Assembly: GCF_963169125.1 (NCBI RefSeq)
Contig: NC_084801.1
Location: 115,595,061 to 115,659,060, forward strand
Direction of reading: 5' to 3'
Source of the DNA: Humulus lupulus
Taxonomy: Eukaryota > Streptophyta > Magnoliopsida > Rosales > Cannabaceae
DNA: 64,000 nt
This document shows, one piece after another, positions 1 through 12,500 of the stretch. Made by a program: the position numbers and the translations under genes. The stretch's first letter is position 1; every line of letters begins with the position of its first letter. The notes under the pieces are model-generated. The model was not told where the DNA came from, made no database searches, and saw only the letters and a program-made list of their open reading frames with translations.

Positions 1-1786
1 AACTGATTAAATAAATCATCGATCCTAGGCAGTGGATACTTGTTCTTAATGGTTAACTTATTCAACTCCCTGAAATCAATACACATCCTAAGAGATCCAT
101 CTTTCTTCTTTACAAACAACACTGGAGCACCCCATGGCGAGAAACTCGGTCTGATGAACCCCAAATCAAGTAACTCTTGTAACTGAATCTTCAACTCCTT
201 TAACTCTGCTGGAGCCATTCTGTAAGGTGTCCTAGATACTGGCTCCGCTCCTGGTACCAACTCTATAACAAATTCAATCTCCCGCTGCGGCGGCAACCCT
301 AGCAAATCTGCCGGAAACAAATCTGGAAACTCACACACCAATCTAGTCTCACCCGGTCTAACCGACAGCACCCTAGAAGTATCCACAACACTCGCTAGGA
401 ATCCCATGCAACCTTCCTGCATCAGGTCTCTAGCCTTTAGTGCTGAAATCATTGGTACTCACGGTCCACTAACTGTCCCCACAAACACAAAGGGTACCTC
501 CCCTTCCGGTTCAAAAGTCACCATTCTGCGCTTGCAGTCAATCGTTGCCCCATACTTCGATAACCAATCCATCCCTAGAATCATATCAAAATCGTCCATC
601 TCTAACTCAATCAAATCAGCAGATAATTCCCTACCATCTATCTCTACTGGCAATGCTCTAATCCATTTCCTAGAGCTACCAGTTCTCATGTTGGCAACAA
701 AGTCTGAAATCCCCTAGCATACACACCGCTAGGTCTACAAAGCTAGTCTATCACTCTAGCAGATACAAATGAATGGGTAGCCCCTGAATCAAACAATGCA
801 GTATACAAAGAACCAGCACTAGAGATCTGACCTGTCACAATTGAGGGACTAGCCTCCGCCTCAGTCTGAGTCATAGTAAATTTACTGACAGGAGCAAGAC
901 TGTCACTCTGCTTCAGCTCCTCTTTCTTGACTTGAGGGCAATCCCTCTTCAAATGACTGGCACTCCCACAGACAAAGCAGGCCCTGATCCTGCACTCACC
1001 CTGATGTCGACGTCTGCACCGTGGACACACTGGGAAACTCCTCCAGTTGTCACTTCCACCCTGACGACTAGTAGAAACACCCCGTGCCCTCCTATCTGAA
1101 CTGGGAGGAATAAAGGAATCTGGGGCCTTCCTCTTTTGCTCACTAGAGCTACCACCCCGACTAGATCCAATAAAAGGAGACACTATCCTCCTGGCATCAC
1201 GCCTAATAGCGCTTTCCTTCCAAATCTGATCCTCAGCCCCCTCAGCTGTAAGGGCCTTGTCTACAACCTGAGCGTAAGTAGTAGTCTCTGGATCCAAGGT
1301 AATCTTCACATCACGGGCAATCATAACATTCAATCCCCGTATGAAACCGTCCCTTCTTGCCGCATCAGTCGGCACTAAATCTGGCATAAACTTTGCCAAT
1401 CTATCAAATCTCAAAGCATACTCAGTCACGGTCAACCGATTCTGAGTTAGGTTGATGAACTCGTCAACCTTCGTAGCTCGAACTGCCACACTGTAATACT
1501 TCTCATTGAATAATTTTCTGAACTCTTCCCAAGTCATAACTGTTACGTCCTTTCTCTGAACTACCACGTCCCACCAGATGCGGGCATCCTCTCTGAACAT
1601 GTAGCTAGCACAAGCTACCCTCTCATTTCCCTAAACCCTCATAAAATCCAGAATTGAGGAAATCATATTTATCCACTGCTTTGCACGCAGTGGGTCTGAT
1701 CCACCTTCAAAGGTGGGAGGATGTTTTTTCCTGAACCTCTCATACAAAGGTTCCCACTTATTCTCCATAACAAATTGAGCACGCTT
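1..1786 (-). pseudogene. TekL: Tekay-like Ty3/gypsy gag-pol fragment, cut by the window edge
   Basis: Read on the minus strand this is the middle of a chromovirus-type polyprotein, closely matching TekR (56583-59819). From high to low coordinates it holds part of gag (retrotransposon gag region with the motif REDARIWW near 1585), a zinc knuckle of CX2CX4HX4C type near 950, an aspartic protease with a DSGATHSFV motif near 770, the stretch [11 protein letters not shown] near 570, and the start of reverse transcriptase ([12 protein letters not shown]) running off the window at base 1. The frame is broken by several stops, for example around 1632, 716 and 458, the last looking like CGA to TGA. 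The element starts abruptly at a position equivalent to about residue 89 of TekR gag, with no LTR, primer site or start codon. Clearly defective. Confidence 0.9.
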
Positions 1787-4034
1787 TTGTTCGCGAGCTG
1801 AAGTGTGATGTCCAGGGGATCGTTATGGGGAAACTAGACATGTGAAGCATCCTCTTCTGTAAAAGTAATGGGTTGAGATTCAACCCTTTGTTGCTTAGGA
1901 GCTCATAGTTCAGGTTCGTAAGGAGAACCGTCTCCAGTCTTAAGCTCGTTTGCATATATCTTATGGGAATTTCTGCCCGATCTGGCAAGGTGCGGTCCCT
2001 CGGAGATGGTTACCACATCCTCCCCATCTATTGGGGGAGGTCGATCATCCTCCCTTACTCGAGAATTGTTATTCTGCTGAGCAGGTTGTGCAAATGCTGC
2101 CTTCTGACCAGACGATGCTTGATTGGTATTCCAATTTCTTACATATTGTCTGAAATATCCTCTCGAGATCAAGCACTCGATCTCATCTTTCAGTTGCCAA
2201 CACACATCAGTGGTATGTCCGACGTCCCGGTGGAATCTGCAGTACTTGTTGGAGTCTCTCTTTGACTTCTGATTTCACATTGGGTTAGGTCGTCTAAAGA
2301 GGACCTGATTCTCATTTGCAAGGAAGATATTTTCTCGAGTCTCCTTGAGCTCGATGTAAACCGTATAAACGGAGAAATACTTGTCTCCCTTCTTCTTTTT
2401 CCCCCGTCAGTCTCAGAGTTATTCCCTTCATTTTTCTTTCTTTTTGAAGGGTTATCTTCTGAGGGTCATGACGTCGATGGGGTAGCCAAGGTCGAGGCTG
2501 AGTTAAAATTCACCGTTGTAGTTATGGGCTGAGGGGTCAGTTTTAATGCTGACCTCGCCTCCTCTACATTGACAAATCTTTGGGCCCTTTTGCTGAACTC
2601 GGTTATTGTCCTTATCGGTTTTCTCTACATATCATCCCAAAGGGGACTCCTTGGTAATATACCATCTTGTACAGCCATAAGGTGACCATTGTCGTCGACG
2701 TTTCCGGCTTGTGCCACCTCTATATTAAACCTCGCGAGGTAACTTTTCAACGATTCTCTCGGCTATTGTCTGACATTAGTTGGAGGCCTCGGGCTTGACG
2801 ACTACCATTGCCTTGAACTATTTTTTGAATTCCTTTGCTAATTGATCCCAAGATGAGATCGAATGTCTTTTGAATTTTTCGACCCAGTTTTTTGTTGGTT
2901 CTATCAAAGTGGTTGGAAATAACATACACCTGAGTTTGTAACCAACGTTGTTGGCTCGCATGATGGTATTGAATGTGCTCAGGTTGCTGTATGGGTCTGA
3001 GTTCCTGTCAAATGGAGATATGTGGGGTATCTTGAATCCATGAGGTAATGGCATATTGGAAATATGTGGAGTGAAAGGCTCAAGCTCCTCATCAAAGTCA
3101 TCAGCCTTGTCCCTGTTCCTCTCATCCTGAAGGAGCCTGAACGCTCTTTCGAGTTGGTTAATTCTCTCCTGGACCAAGTCCACTGGAGGCTGAGCTTGTG
3201 CTTGGGGAAGCTGGTTATTGTTTATAAAAACTCCGGCTCCCTATCCCGGCATGGGGTTATACTGATTCCCATATGCCGGCTGTACAGATTCCTTTTGGTT
3301 ATTCAGATGATCGCGTAAATCAGGGTTTGCGGGATTGGCCTGCCCTCGGTTCTAGTTCAGATGATCTCGAAGATCAGGATTATTTCCATAATTCCCAGTA
3401 TTCCTAGGTTTGATATCATATACGCTTACAGACCTAGTGAGGTCTAAGCTCCCACTCATAAAACTAACGTTTCTTTCAGGTTGATGGGCTCAATGGTTAC
3501 GAGGTGGATCTTCCACTGGCCTTCTTGCTCTAGTTGTTTGAAATCTTGACATGTGGGTTCCCGCTAGTTGGGCAGCCCTATGTCCTCGAGTCACCTCTCA
3601 CTCGCCCCCATGTCCAGGTTGGGGTCGACGATTCCCGTCCCAGCTGCCATTGCGAAATGGCCTTTGTGGCGCAGGCTCTCCTGTCTGGTTCCTATGATGA
3701 GCTAGCTGGGGTGCCTCTCAGAGGGGTGAGGGGTGTCTTATAGGAGATGGCAGATGCCTTATACGCGATGGTGGTGGCCTCCCATTGTTGGGCCTGAAAG
3801 GCCTAGAATTGGCCCGGATTGGTGTCGGCTTGAACCTCAGTGGCCCGTGGGAGCTCAGTTATTCCCTATTCCTGCAGTTACCTCTAAAGTCGAGTTGCCA
3901 GTAGTATTTGCTTTAGAATTCCTTCTAGGGTGTTCATCGCCAGTGCTTGCCCTTGGCCTTGGCTAAGCCTGCTGAGCGCCTTGTTCGGCCCTCCTGGCGG
4001 TCGTGCTCCTACGGGGACATCCTCTGGGCCTTTG
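1787..4034 (-). pseudogene. TatB: Tat-like Ty3/gypsy gag and start of protease region, degraded
   Basis: Minus-strand coding remnant. At 2818-3183 it encodes a gag core starting with a short helix (RINQLERAFRLL) followed by HGFKIPHISPF and [14 protein letters not shown], clearly related to the TatE gag at 40729-41829. At 1903-2270 it encodes the gag tail with a C-x2-H-x4-H-x4-C type zinc-finger variant (near 2200-2260), [11 protein letters not shown] and [14 protein letters not shown]. It ends in the region before the protease (ITFTEEDASHV, then TLQLANK), where it joins TekL near base 1787. The 5' third (3200-4030) is proline- and glutamine-rich low-complexity coding with many stops. Nothing of TatB beyond this point is in the window. 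Confidence 0.82.
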
Positions 4035-4767
4035 CCATTTTTCATCAACTTAAATCTGAAGAGAACTAAACAAATATTTTAAGAAATAAGGAAAATAAGG
4101 AAAGAACAGTAGGATTTTTACGTGGTTCAGTAGTTAAAATTTGCCTAGTCCATGAGTCAATATTATTGATTTATCATACTCTCTCAAAGCTTTTTCAAAG
4201 CAATTCAATAGAGTATTCTCAGTACAATATTGTGCGTGTATACAAATGAAATTCCCCAAACTATTTATAGACCTGGTTGATAGAATATCTTCCCCTTATT
4301 TCGAGAAGTTACAATCAATCATTCAAATTTGAAATGAATACAAATAAATGCATTAATTACATAATATCCCATGATAATTGGGATTTAATATCAGATAACA
4401 ATAGATCCCTAAGGAATAGGGATCTCCTAACATTTTTCATGTGCAAAACGCGTTGCTGATCTCGAATGTAAAGTTAACGCACCTTTTGAGATCGACAAAC
4501 ACTTCGAGCTCCTTATTCTAGTCAGCCTCCTCCTTAGCCAGTGATTTTATCGAGCTCAATCTTCGGAAGCCAACATCTTCAAGCATGCAACTAAGGCTCA
4601 AATAACACTCATATGCATCGGAGAATATTCGTTCTTTTGAGCTTGATGCCTAAGCTCGAACCTTTTAGACTTGTGCTCGATCGCCAACAAGAACAAGTCA
4701 AGAATCATGCAAATTTGTACAAGTGTCCAACCACTGCTTGTCATTTTCGAGCCTACATTTCGAGACT
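4034..4767 (-). repeat. TatB 5' LTR, main part
   Basis: Minus-strand LTR of the same type as the TatE LTR. It has a TATA box (CTATAAATAG on the minus strand, near 4262-4271) and, downstream, the conserved stretch CTACTGAACCACGTAAAAAT near 4110-4135, matching TatE at 39427-39451. The 3' end is set near 4034 where GATGAAAAATGGC matches the TatE LTR end; after this the two differ and no primer-binding site is recognisable, so a small deletion over the LTR/leader junction is likely. TatD is inserted at 4767/4768, so the first 33 bases of this LTR lie at 26745-26777. The summed length, about 767 bp, agrees with the 799-bp LTRs of TatE. Confidence 0.75.
4763..4767. repeat. TatD target-site duplication, left copy (AGACT)
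   Basis: AGACT immediately precedes the low-coordinate end of TatD (TGTT at 4768) and is repeated at 26740-26744 right after the other end. This fixes both outer boundaries of TatD. Confidence 0.88.
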
Positions 4768-5405
4768 TGTTCACCCTTGAATTGGTCAACCACACAGAGT
4801 CAGATTAACGATGTAAAGTAAGATGAAAATGAGAAGAATTCCAGACGAAAAGATAAACGACACAAACAATTTATAGTGGTTCGGCCCCAATCAAATGGTA
4901 ACAACCTACGTCCACTTAGTGTTCTTATTGATGTAGTATTCCAACAACAGTGATCAATGAACTAGGGTTCACTAGTTTCACTAAATCTCAGATAAATACA
5001 ATTGTGATGGATAACAACACTCCTTTTCTATCATAGAATCTATCAGCTCAAGTGTTCTCAAGCCAAATGTTCGAAAAACAAAAAAGTCGGTCCCCTCTCT
5101 TAAGCCCTTTGATTCTTATTTATAGACTCAAGGAGTTCTACATGGGCCAATGGGCCTTAATTACACTTAATGCATGCGTATCTAAATAAAAATGAAAATT
5201 ACAATTAATATGTAATTACAAGATTGCATATTTGAAGGAAATAAATGAGTATATGCAACCAGGCTGGTCGCCCATAATTATGATACTTGATAAGCCAATG
5301 ATCTCCTGGTCGATGGCCGAGCAGGATACGCTCACTTAAAACTGCCACGTGCATCCCACATGTAGATCAATCCTGCCACATCATTAGGTAGTCCGAGTTT
5401 ATTTT
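4768..5405 (-). repeat. TatD 3' LTR
   Basis: Direct copy of 26098-26739, aligning without large gaps from TGTTCACCC at 4768 to GGTAGTCCG near 5399. The minus-strand TATA box (TATAAATAA) lies at 5118-5126. The inner edge is uncertain: the last bases (5400 onward) no longer match the start of the 5' LTR (TGTTTACCC on the minus strand), and no clear polypurine tract is visible next to it. Confidence 0.87.
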
Positions 5406-5605
5406 ACTGCGACCAGCATAAAGTAAACTTAAACGATCGACCTTCCGCGTGACCTGTCTGACCTGTCAGAGACGTCAATGCCTTTTCGAAAGGTAACCAA
5501 TCATGTCATTGCAGTTTCCCAAAAAGAAATTTGACGACTATCACACTTTTCCATGCCTTGAAAAATCATCCCCCATCATTACCTTATTAACCGTGCCTCG
5601 ACCAA

Positions 5606-5613
5606 TATAAATA
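5606..5613 (+). promoter_or_regulatory. TATA box for the antisense gene of TatD
   Basis: TATAAATA preceded by CCAA, followed after about 30 bases by a pyrimidine-rich CA-type start region (CACTTTTTACTTTTTATTCTCC) and a leader exon. It faces away from the 3' LTR and opposite to gag-pol. TatE has a matching TATA box at the equivalent place (50461-50468, minus strand), which is the main reason to take it as a real promoter. Start site inferred near 5640. Confidence 0.6.
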
Positions 5614-5639
5614 ACCCCTCAGTTTCACTTTTTACTTTT

Positions 5640-8600
5640 TATTCTCCCTCTTTTCCTCAAGAACACTAAAGAACAAAGCACGAAGAACCCAAAAAACTCA
5701 GACGACTTCGGTGATCCATGGAGTATCTATCCAGCCACTCGAATCAACATTCGTGAATTTGTATCAATTTTTATCCAAGTAAGTTTCGTGAACTTCTTTG
5801 TCTCTAAGATGCCGTGCAATAGTTATCCCTTGAGTTTTCTGACTTGTTGGTATCTGAGTTTCCAAATGTTCTTGAAAAAAAAAAAGAAAAAAATATGATT
5901 TGGGGTAATCGGGCTAGTAGGTATTAACATGATAGGATAGGTAGAAAACACTAAATGAGGCTTTGGAATTGGTTTGGGAGTTAGGATTACTAATTTAGGG
6001 CGCAAAATCGAAGTAAAAATTCAATTTTTAAGCACTCAGAAAAAATTGGGTTTTTCCCGCCCTCTCTTAAAGTCGAAAAGTTTTCCTTGAAAAACTTTTC
6101 ACTTCTGCTTTTTAATCCATTTTCCAAGCTGTCTGCATGCTATTTAGTGTTTACGTTAGAATGCTGATGGTCGTATAAAGGCTTAGCTTTTATACACGAG
6201 TAACGTTATCCCAACATTTCCACTTCTTTAGTCTATTGGCCATAGATTCTCATCTCCCCTTCTCTGTTCGCAGATTTTCATGCACGACCCGTGGGGAGGT
6301 GAGAGGCCGATCGACGACGACTTGCTCGCACTTTTGCTCAAAGATCAAGAACAATCGTCGATGCCATTCTCAGAAATTCCCTTTTCTCAGCACAACCCTA
6401 CAAACAGACCTCCAAAGTCCAACAAATATGGGTCGCGTAAAATCCATTGCTTAAAGAAAAAAGAAAACAAACAAGCCTCTTGCTAATCAGCTTGCTCCTC
6501 AGGCTAAAACTCCTCTGACCAACCCCCAACCTGCAAACACTTCCCCGCCAGAAATTCAAACCAAAGCCTGACCTTGCGACGTCCTTCGACCAGAGGTCGA
6601 ATGGTACGTAGTGCCTCCTAGTATTATTACAGCTAGGATGGTAGGGAATTATCTCAAGAAGTACGGCCTTCCTGAGATAATCCTTAACAAGCCTTCGATC
6701 GACCAGCAAGCAAACCTGCTTGGGAGTGCCTTCAGTGCCTGGTCGAGGTATCACATTGAAGCAGGGGCAACCTTGCCTCTGCATCCGTTCTTCTAGGGAG
6801 TGGCCAATTATTTTGAGGTCGCCCCTTTTCAAATCACCCCCAACGGATATAGAGTGCTCTCTGCTCTCTATATCCTTTATAATAATAAGAAGTGTCTTGT
6901 TCCTACGCCACATGAGATCAACAATTTGTTTGATCTCAAATCTAACCCTAACCACAACAACACGGGGTTCCTCCATTTCTACCACCAGGAATCTGCTCGC
7001 ACATTCCTGAGTGACACTACCCACAAGTCCATTGTGGGAAAGTACTTCCTAACAACAGATGTGGTCACCAACAACCTGGCCTTCACTAAAGGAGGTAAAT
7101 CATCTACTTACTGGTCGTTTGGTTTCTTTTAGCTTTTCTATATATTCTTTAGAACTTTGGTGTTGTTCAGGTCCATGGCATCGACCAGACCCCACTCTAG
7201 AAATGGAGATAAGGGCAGCAGCCCTGTCTAGCATGACAAACATTGAAAAGAGTGTCAAAGAGCTGGTCACGGAGAACAACCTAAGGTTGGTCGACCTTCT
7301 TGCACCTCACCAGGATGTGAGTGAATCGACAGCGGGAAGTGCTACTGGGGGAGAAATTCCCGAGCAGCACCAAGATGTGTCACAACCCCCGAGGAGGAGG
7401 GCTACTAGTGTGACCATCAGGGAACCTTCCAGCACTCCGCGAGTAGCTGCTGTCCCTACCTAACATGGGAAAGGCAAGCAGAAAATTCCTGCACACCCCG
7501 AGCCCATACTTGAGGCCTCAAATGAGAACGGTACTGACTTCTCACTCTTAGATAGTTTGCCCATTCCCTGTCATTTATTTGATGGGGACGACAACTTTAA
7601 ATATGCGACTAGTTTAAATTCAGACTTCTTCAAGGCAGAGAGTGAGTGTAGCAGTAGTACAATAGATAATGCAACGACCAGTAGTTGTAGCTCAGGTATT
7701 TTACTTATAATTTCTTTTCTCTCCATTTCCTTGTCTTTATTGCATAACAACTTTCCCTGACTGATCGTATGCTTCTTTTCTGTAGACATGCCTACCGAGA
7801 AGGCGTTCAATTTGTACACCAATCTCACTACCACAACTCCTGCGAACAGGAAAAAATCGAACCAGCATCAGCCTGGAGAAGACTACAGTGACCCTTCCAC
7901 AGAAAGGGCTTGAATAGAGGACCTTCCTGTACCAACTCCCTCAAAAGAGACGACTCCTCCTCTAGGTCCTGTTGACCAGAATCCTCCAGCTCTCGCCGAC
8001 CCAAGTCCTCCTGCACAGCCAGATAAAACTCTAGTTAAGGCTATGCTGATCTCTGCATGCACTTCGGCCAGTGACAGGCTGAAGAAACTGTCCAGACACC
8101 GGTGCAGTTTGGAATCCTTCAGCAGCACTCCCACCATGCCAGTCGACTAGCTCTTTAGTCGTGTGCTGAATGAACTACTCACTGTAAGTCGCTACTTTCA
8201 CTATTTTTGATTGCTTATCTCTTTGATTAATACTAACAGCTTTTTTAGTGTTTTCTCTGATTGTAGAGGATTCTGACCATGAGTACCGGTTAGCGCCGCT
8301 CGGAGGAGATGGTCGCCAAGCATGCTGAAGAAATCAAGGAAGCCGAGGAAAGGCTCGCTGAGCAACACAAGGTGGTCGAGGCCAAGCATGCTGAGAAATT
8401 GCGAGCAGCTGAGATTAAGATCGCCAAGCTCGAGGAGGAACTGATGAAGAAGGAGGAGTCAGTTGCCATAATCACTCCCTCTAAGGAGAGGTATAAAGAG
8501 GCCTCGTTGGTAAACTATCAAGAAGCCAACAAACTTCAAACGGAGTTGGAGATCAACCGTAAAATAACTGCTGACCTCGAGGAGACCAACGCCCGCAACC

Positions 8601-8863
8601 TAGAGAAGTATGAGGGAGTGGCGTTCCAGTGCTTCTATATGTTTTGGAAAAGCAACCCCAAGGTGGACTTTACCTATCTACCAGACCATATAAGGCAGGC
8701 TAAGTTGGCGAATTGTATTGCTCGCCTAGAAGAGGAGGAGAAGGCTCAGGGATCCCCTGAGATATCTTTGGCAACAGGCATTGAGGGCGTCAATGAAGAT
8801 ATTGGGGCCACAGTCGACCAGCAGCCACAAGAGCCTCAGCAGGATCCTTCTGCTGTTTCATAA
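5640..8863 (+). pseudogene. TatD antisense gene: five inferred exons, PF04195-like domain plus coiled coil
   Basis: Gene oriented against gag-pol. Inferred structure: leader exon about 5640-5778; intron 5779-6273 (GTAAGT...GCAG); coding exons 6274-7094, 7171-7695, 7786-8183 and 8267-8863; introns 7095-7170, 7696-7785 and 8184-8266, all GT-AG, phases 1, 1 and 0. From the ATG at 6280 the spliced length is 2335 nt. Exon 2 encodes a globular domain (MVGNYLKKYGLPE, TLPLHPFF, NGYRVLSALYIL) resembling the plant 'putative gypsy type transposon' family PF04195. The last exon (from 8309) is a long charged coiled coil ending before the TAA at 8861. The copy is dead: a frameshift near 6440 and stops at about 6571, 6796, 7461, 7911, 8148 and 8292, several explained by C to T changes in CAA, CAG or CGA codons. 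Function is unknown. It pairs with the TatE gene at 46807-50435. Confidence 0.72.
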
Positions 8864-9539
8864 TAATTTTTTTTATTTTTATTTATAACTTAGGACACAC
8901 TAACTACGGTTCGTGTTGTCAAGACAATTTATTTTATTACCGCACGGGCAACTTTTCCTTTTAATTGACAATTACATCCGAGCAGCAACTGCTCGCGGTG
9001 TAAAGGATTTTACTTTTGATATTATAATATTTGCACTTTATTATAGCATTTGTTCGCATGACCGAACTTAGCATAACACTTTGTTATGATTTAACAAAAT
9101 TTTGAAAAATACTCTAAGTACCGTAGCATGCTTTCCCTTATTTTTCTCGTGTGTTTACATATACTTGTTGATATGCTTTGCTTACTTAGTACCTTATATG
9201 CCCCCCAAGTGATTGAGGAGCTTAAGGTCCTTGGTCACTTGCCTTGACCAAGACCTGTTTGAACATGACTGCTCGTAATAAATACTTATAAAAATGATGA
9301 TAGAGCAAAACAACACACGTAATGAGCAAATACTTGTAATAAATACAATAATTGGCAAGAATAACTGGATGCGCACAGTTCCTTTTATTTCTCATAGTAT
9401 ATGGACAATCATGTCTGTATGAGTGATAAAAAATTTGATCTTACACTTATAAGCGATTAGTCATATAGTTGACTAACCCTTGTTCAAAAACTTGTAAAAA
9501 GTGAAATTAATACAAGCCAATTCTTTAAAAAGAATTGTT
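8864..9539. other. TatD spacer between antisense gene and pol
   Basis: No coding signal on either strand. It holds the tail of the antisense gene on the left and the 3' end of pol on the right, so transcripts from the two directions would converge here. The stretch GCCCCCCAAGTGATTG (9200-9215) recurs at 55325-55340 in TatR, marking the same spacer in another Tat-like copy. Confidence 0.6.
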
Positions 9540-12500
9540 TAATGATAATACTTGCGCAGTTGATTTCCATTCCAATCACGAGGATGAGATCTCCATTTAA
9601 GCGAGCAAGTTTATAGGTGCCTGGTTGAAGGACTTCTTTGATTTGGTATGGCCATTCTCGGTTAGGTCCAAGCACTCTAGCAGCTTGATTGCGGGTGTTG
9701 AGGAAAACTCTTCTAAGTACCAAATCTCACACATTAAAATTTCTTTTGCGTACTTTAGAGTAGAAATACCGAGCGACCTTTTGATGGTAAGCTACTACTC
9801 GGAGTTGAGATTGCTCGTGCCTTTCATCGACCAAATCCAGAGATTCCATCAATAACTGACTATTAACATCTTGATTGTATGCCAACCTTCAATGCGATGA
9901 CAGATCTAATTCAACAGGCAACATAGCTTCATACCCATAGGCAAAGGAAAATGGAGTATGGCCTGTTGTTGTTTGGTGGGATGTTCTATACGACCAAAGG
10001 ACTGCAGGTAACTGTTCTGGCCATGCTCCATTTGCTTCTTCGAGCCTTTTCTTCAATGTATCCTTCAGTGTCTTGTTGACAGCCTTAACCTGACCGTTTT
10101 CTTGTGGAAGAGCTACTGAAGAAAAACTCTTTATAATCCTGTGCTTGTCGTAAAAATCTATGAATAGATCCCTGTCAAACTATGTGCCATTATCTAAGAC
10201 AATTTTTCTTGGCAACCCATGGCGACACACAATGTTCTTGACCACAAAATCCAGAACTTTCTTGGTCGTTATTGTTGCAAGTGGCTCAACTTCGGCCCAC
10301 TTCGTGAAGTAATCAACAGCAACTACGGCATACTTGACATTGCCTTTTCCTATGGGCAAAGACCCGATCAAATCTATCCCCCATCCTGCGAATGGCAAGG
10401 GCTTTGCATTTGTTTTAGCTCATTAGGGGCTGCTCGCGGTATCTTGGAGAATCTTTGACACTTGTTGCACTTTCGAACAAAATCCACAGAGTCTTCATTC
10501 ATCGTTGGCCAGAAGTATCCTTGCCTTAGGATCTTTTTCGATAAACTCTGCCCCCCAGCATGATCCCCGCAGAAACCTTCATGGACTTCTCGCATTAATT
10601 ATTTGGCATTTTCCTCTGTAACGCACCTTAAGAGTGGCATTGAGTACCCCCTTCTGTATAAAATTCCATCGACCATGATGAACCGAGTTGATTGCCTCTG
10701 GAGATCTCTTGCTTTGTTTCTGTTCGTTGACAGTACTCCATGCTTCAATTACTCTATGAAAGGTGCCATCCACGTGTCTGTTGCTTGGATTACCAGGGAG
10801 GACTCTTCTGCTTGGATGCTTGGTGTGGACAATCGTTCAACAGGCACTATATTTAAGGTGCCAGCATCCTTTGCACTTGCTAACTTGGCCAAAGCATCAG
10901 CGTTTGAGTTCTGGTTGCAAGGTACCTGTTGGAGAGTATATTTTCAAATTGTGCCAACAAATCCTTTGCTTTGTTTAAATAAGCAACTATCTTTAGACCC
11001 CGGGCTTGATATTCTCCAGTAATTTGATTAACCACTAACTGGGAGTCACTATAGACTTCAGGTGACTTTATGTTCATATCCTTGGCTAATCTTAATCATG
11101 CGAGAAAAGCTTCGTACTCAGCTTCGTTATTGGATGTTGTGAAGTCAAATCTAATAGCGCAGTGGAACCGATGTCCTTTAGGCGTGACTAAAATCACACC
11201 TACTCCAGCGTTGTGCTCGTTAGAAGAGCCATCTATGAACTTCCAAGAGGGAGTTTGGCTTTGAGGTTCAAGCTCTTCTATCGGGCTCAATGTCCTGGAG
11301 CCCAGTAAGTTCTGCGACAAAATCTACTAGAGATTGTCCCTTCACAGCTGCTTGTGGCAAGAAAGAAATATCGAACTGTCCAAGTTCAACAGCCCATTTC
11401 AATAATCGACTAGGAGCTTCCGGTTTCTGCAGGACTTGCCATAGTGACTGGTTGATGAGTACTGTGATGGGGTGAGCTTAGAAGTATGGTCGCAGCTTTC
11501 TGGAGGCTAAGATCAAGCAATAGGCTAATTTCTCAATGGGCGGATATAGCAGTTCTGCTCTATTAGCCTCTTGCTTATATAATACACAGCCTTTTGCACA
11601 TGTTCCTCCTCTCTTACCAGGACAACACTAGCAGCATATTCTATGACCGCCAAATAGATGAACAAAGTTTCCTTTTCAATCGGCTTGGATAAAATCGGTG
11701 GTTGCGACATATGAGACTTTAGGGCCTGGAAAGCCTGCTCGCACTCTTCCATCCACTCGAATTTCTTATTGCCCCTAAGTAGATTAAAAAATGGGACACA
11801 CTTGTCCATAGATTTGGAGATAAATCTACTTATAGCGGCAATCCTCCCGGTTAAGCTTTGAACATCTTTTATCTTTGTTAGCGACTTCATCTCGACCAGG
11901 GCCTTGATTTTTTCGGGATTAGCTTCGATACCTTGTGAGTTCACTATAAATCCCAGGAATTTCCCTGATCCAACTTTGAAGGAACACTTAAGGGGATTCA
12001 GCTTCATCTGATATTTGTTTAAGACGTTGAAGCACTCTTACAGGTCCCCGATGTGTTTTTCTGCCTTCTTCGACTTAACCAGCATGTCATCAACATATAC
12101 CTCCATGTTTACACTGATCAGCTCTTTGAACATGTGATTGACTAATCGCCAGTAAGTCACACCAGCATTTTTCAAACCGAAAGGCATTACTTTGTAACAG
12201 TAAAGCCCTGTATCGGTTCGAAAGCTAGTGTGATCCTCATCAGGTGGGTGCATACTGCTCTGATTGTACCCATAGTATGCATCCATGAATGATAGGTTCC
12301 CGTGCCCTGAAGTTGCATCGACCAGCTGGTCGATCCTTGGGAGTGGGAAACAATTCTTTGGGCAGGCTTTATTAAAGTCTGTGAAATCCACGCATGTTCT
12401 CCACTTTCCATTTGGCTTGGGAACCAGTACGGGATTAGAGACCCACAAAGGATAAAAATGCTACCCTGATGAAACTGTTCTCCTTTAGTTTCTCGACTTC

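Noticed and set aside
459..717. Open frames on the plus strand across TekL
   Set aside because: Shadows of the minus-strand gag-pol, which has clear protease and reverse transcriptase motifs.
6398..7024. 208-codon minus-strand frame
   Set aside because: It opposes the PF04195-like exon of the TatD antisense gene, whose motifs recur in TatE; this frame has no counterpart there.
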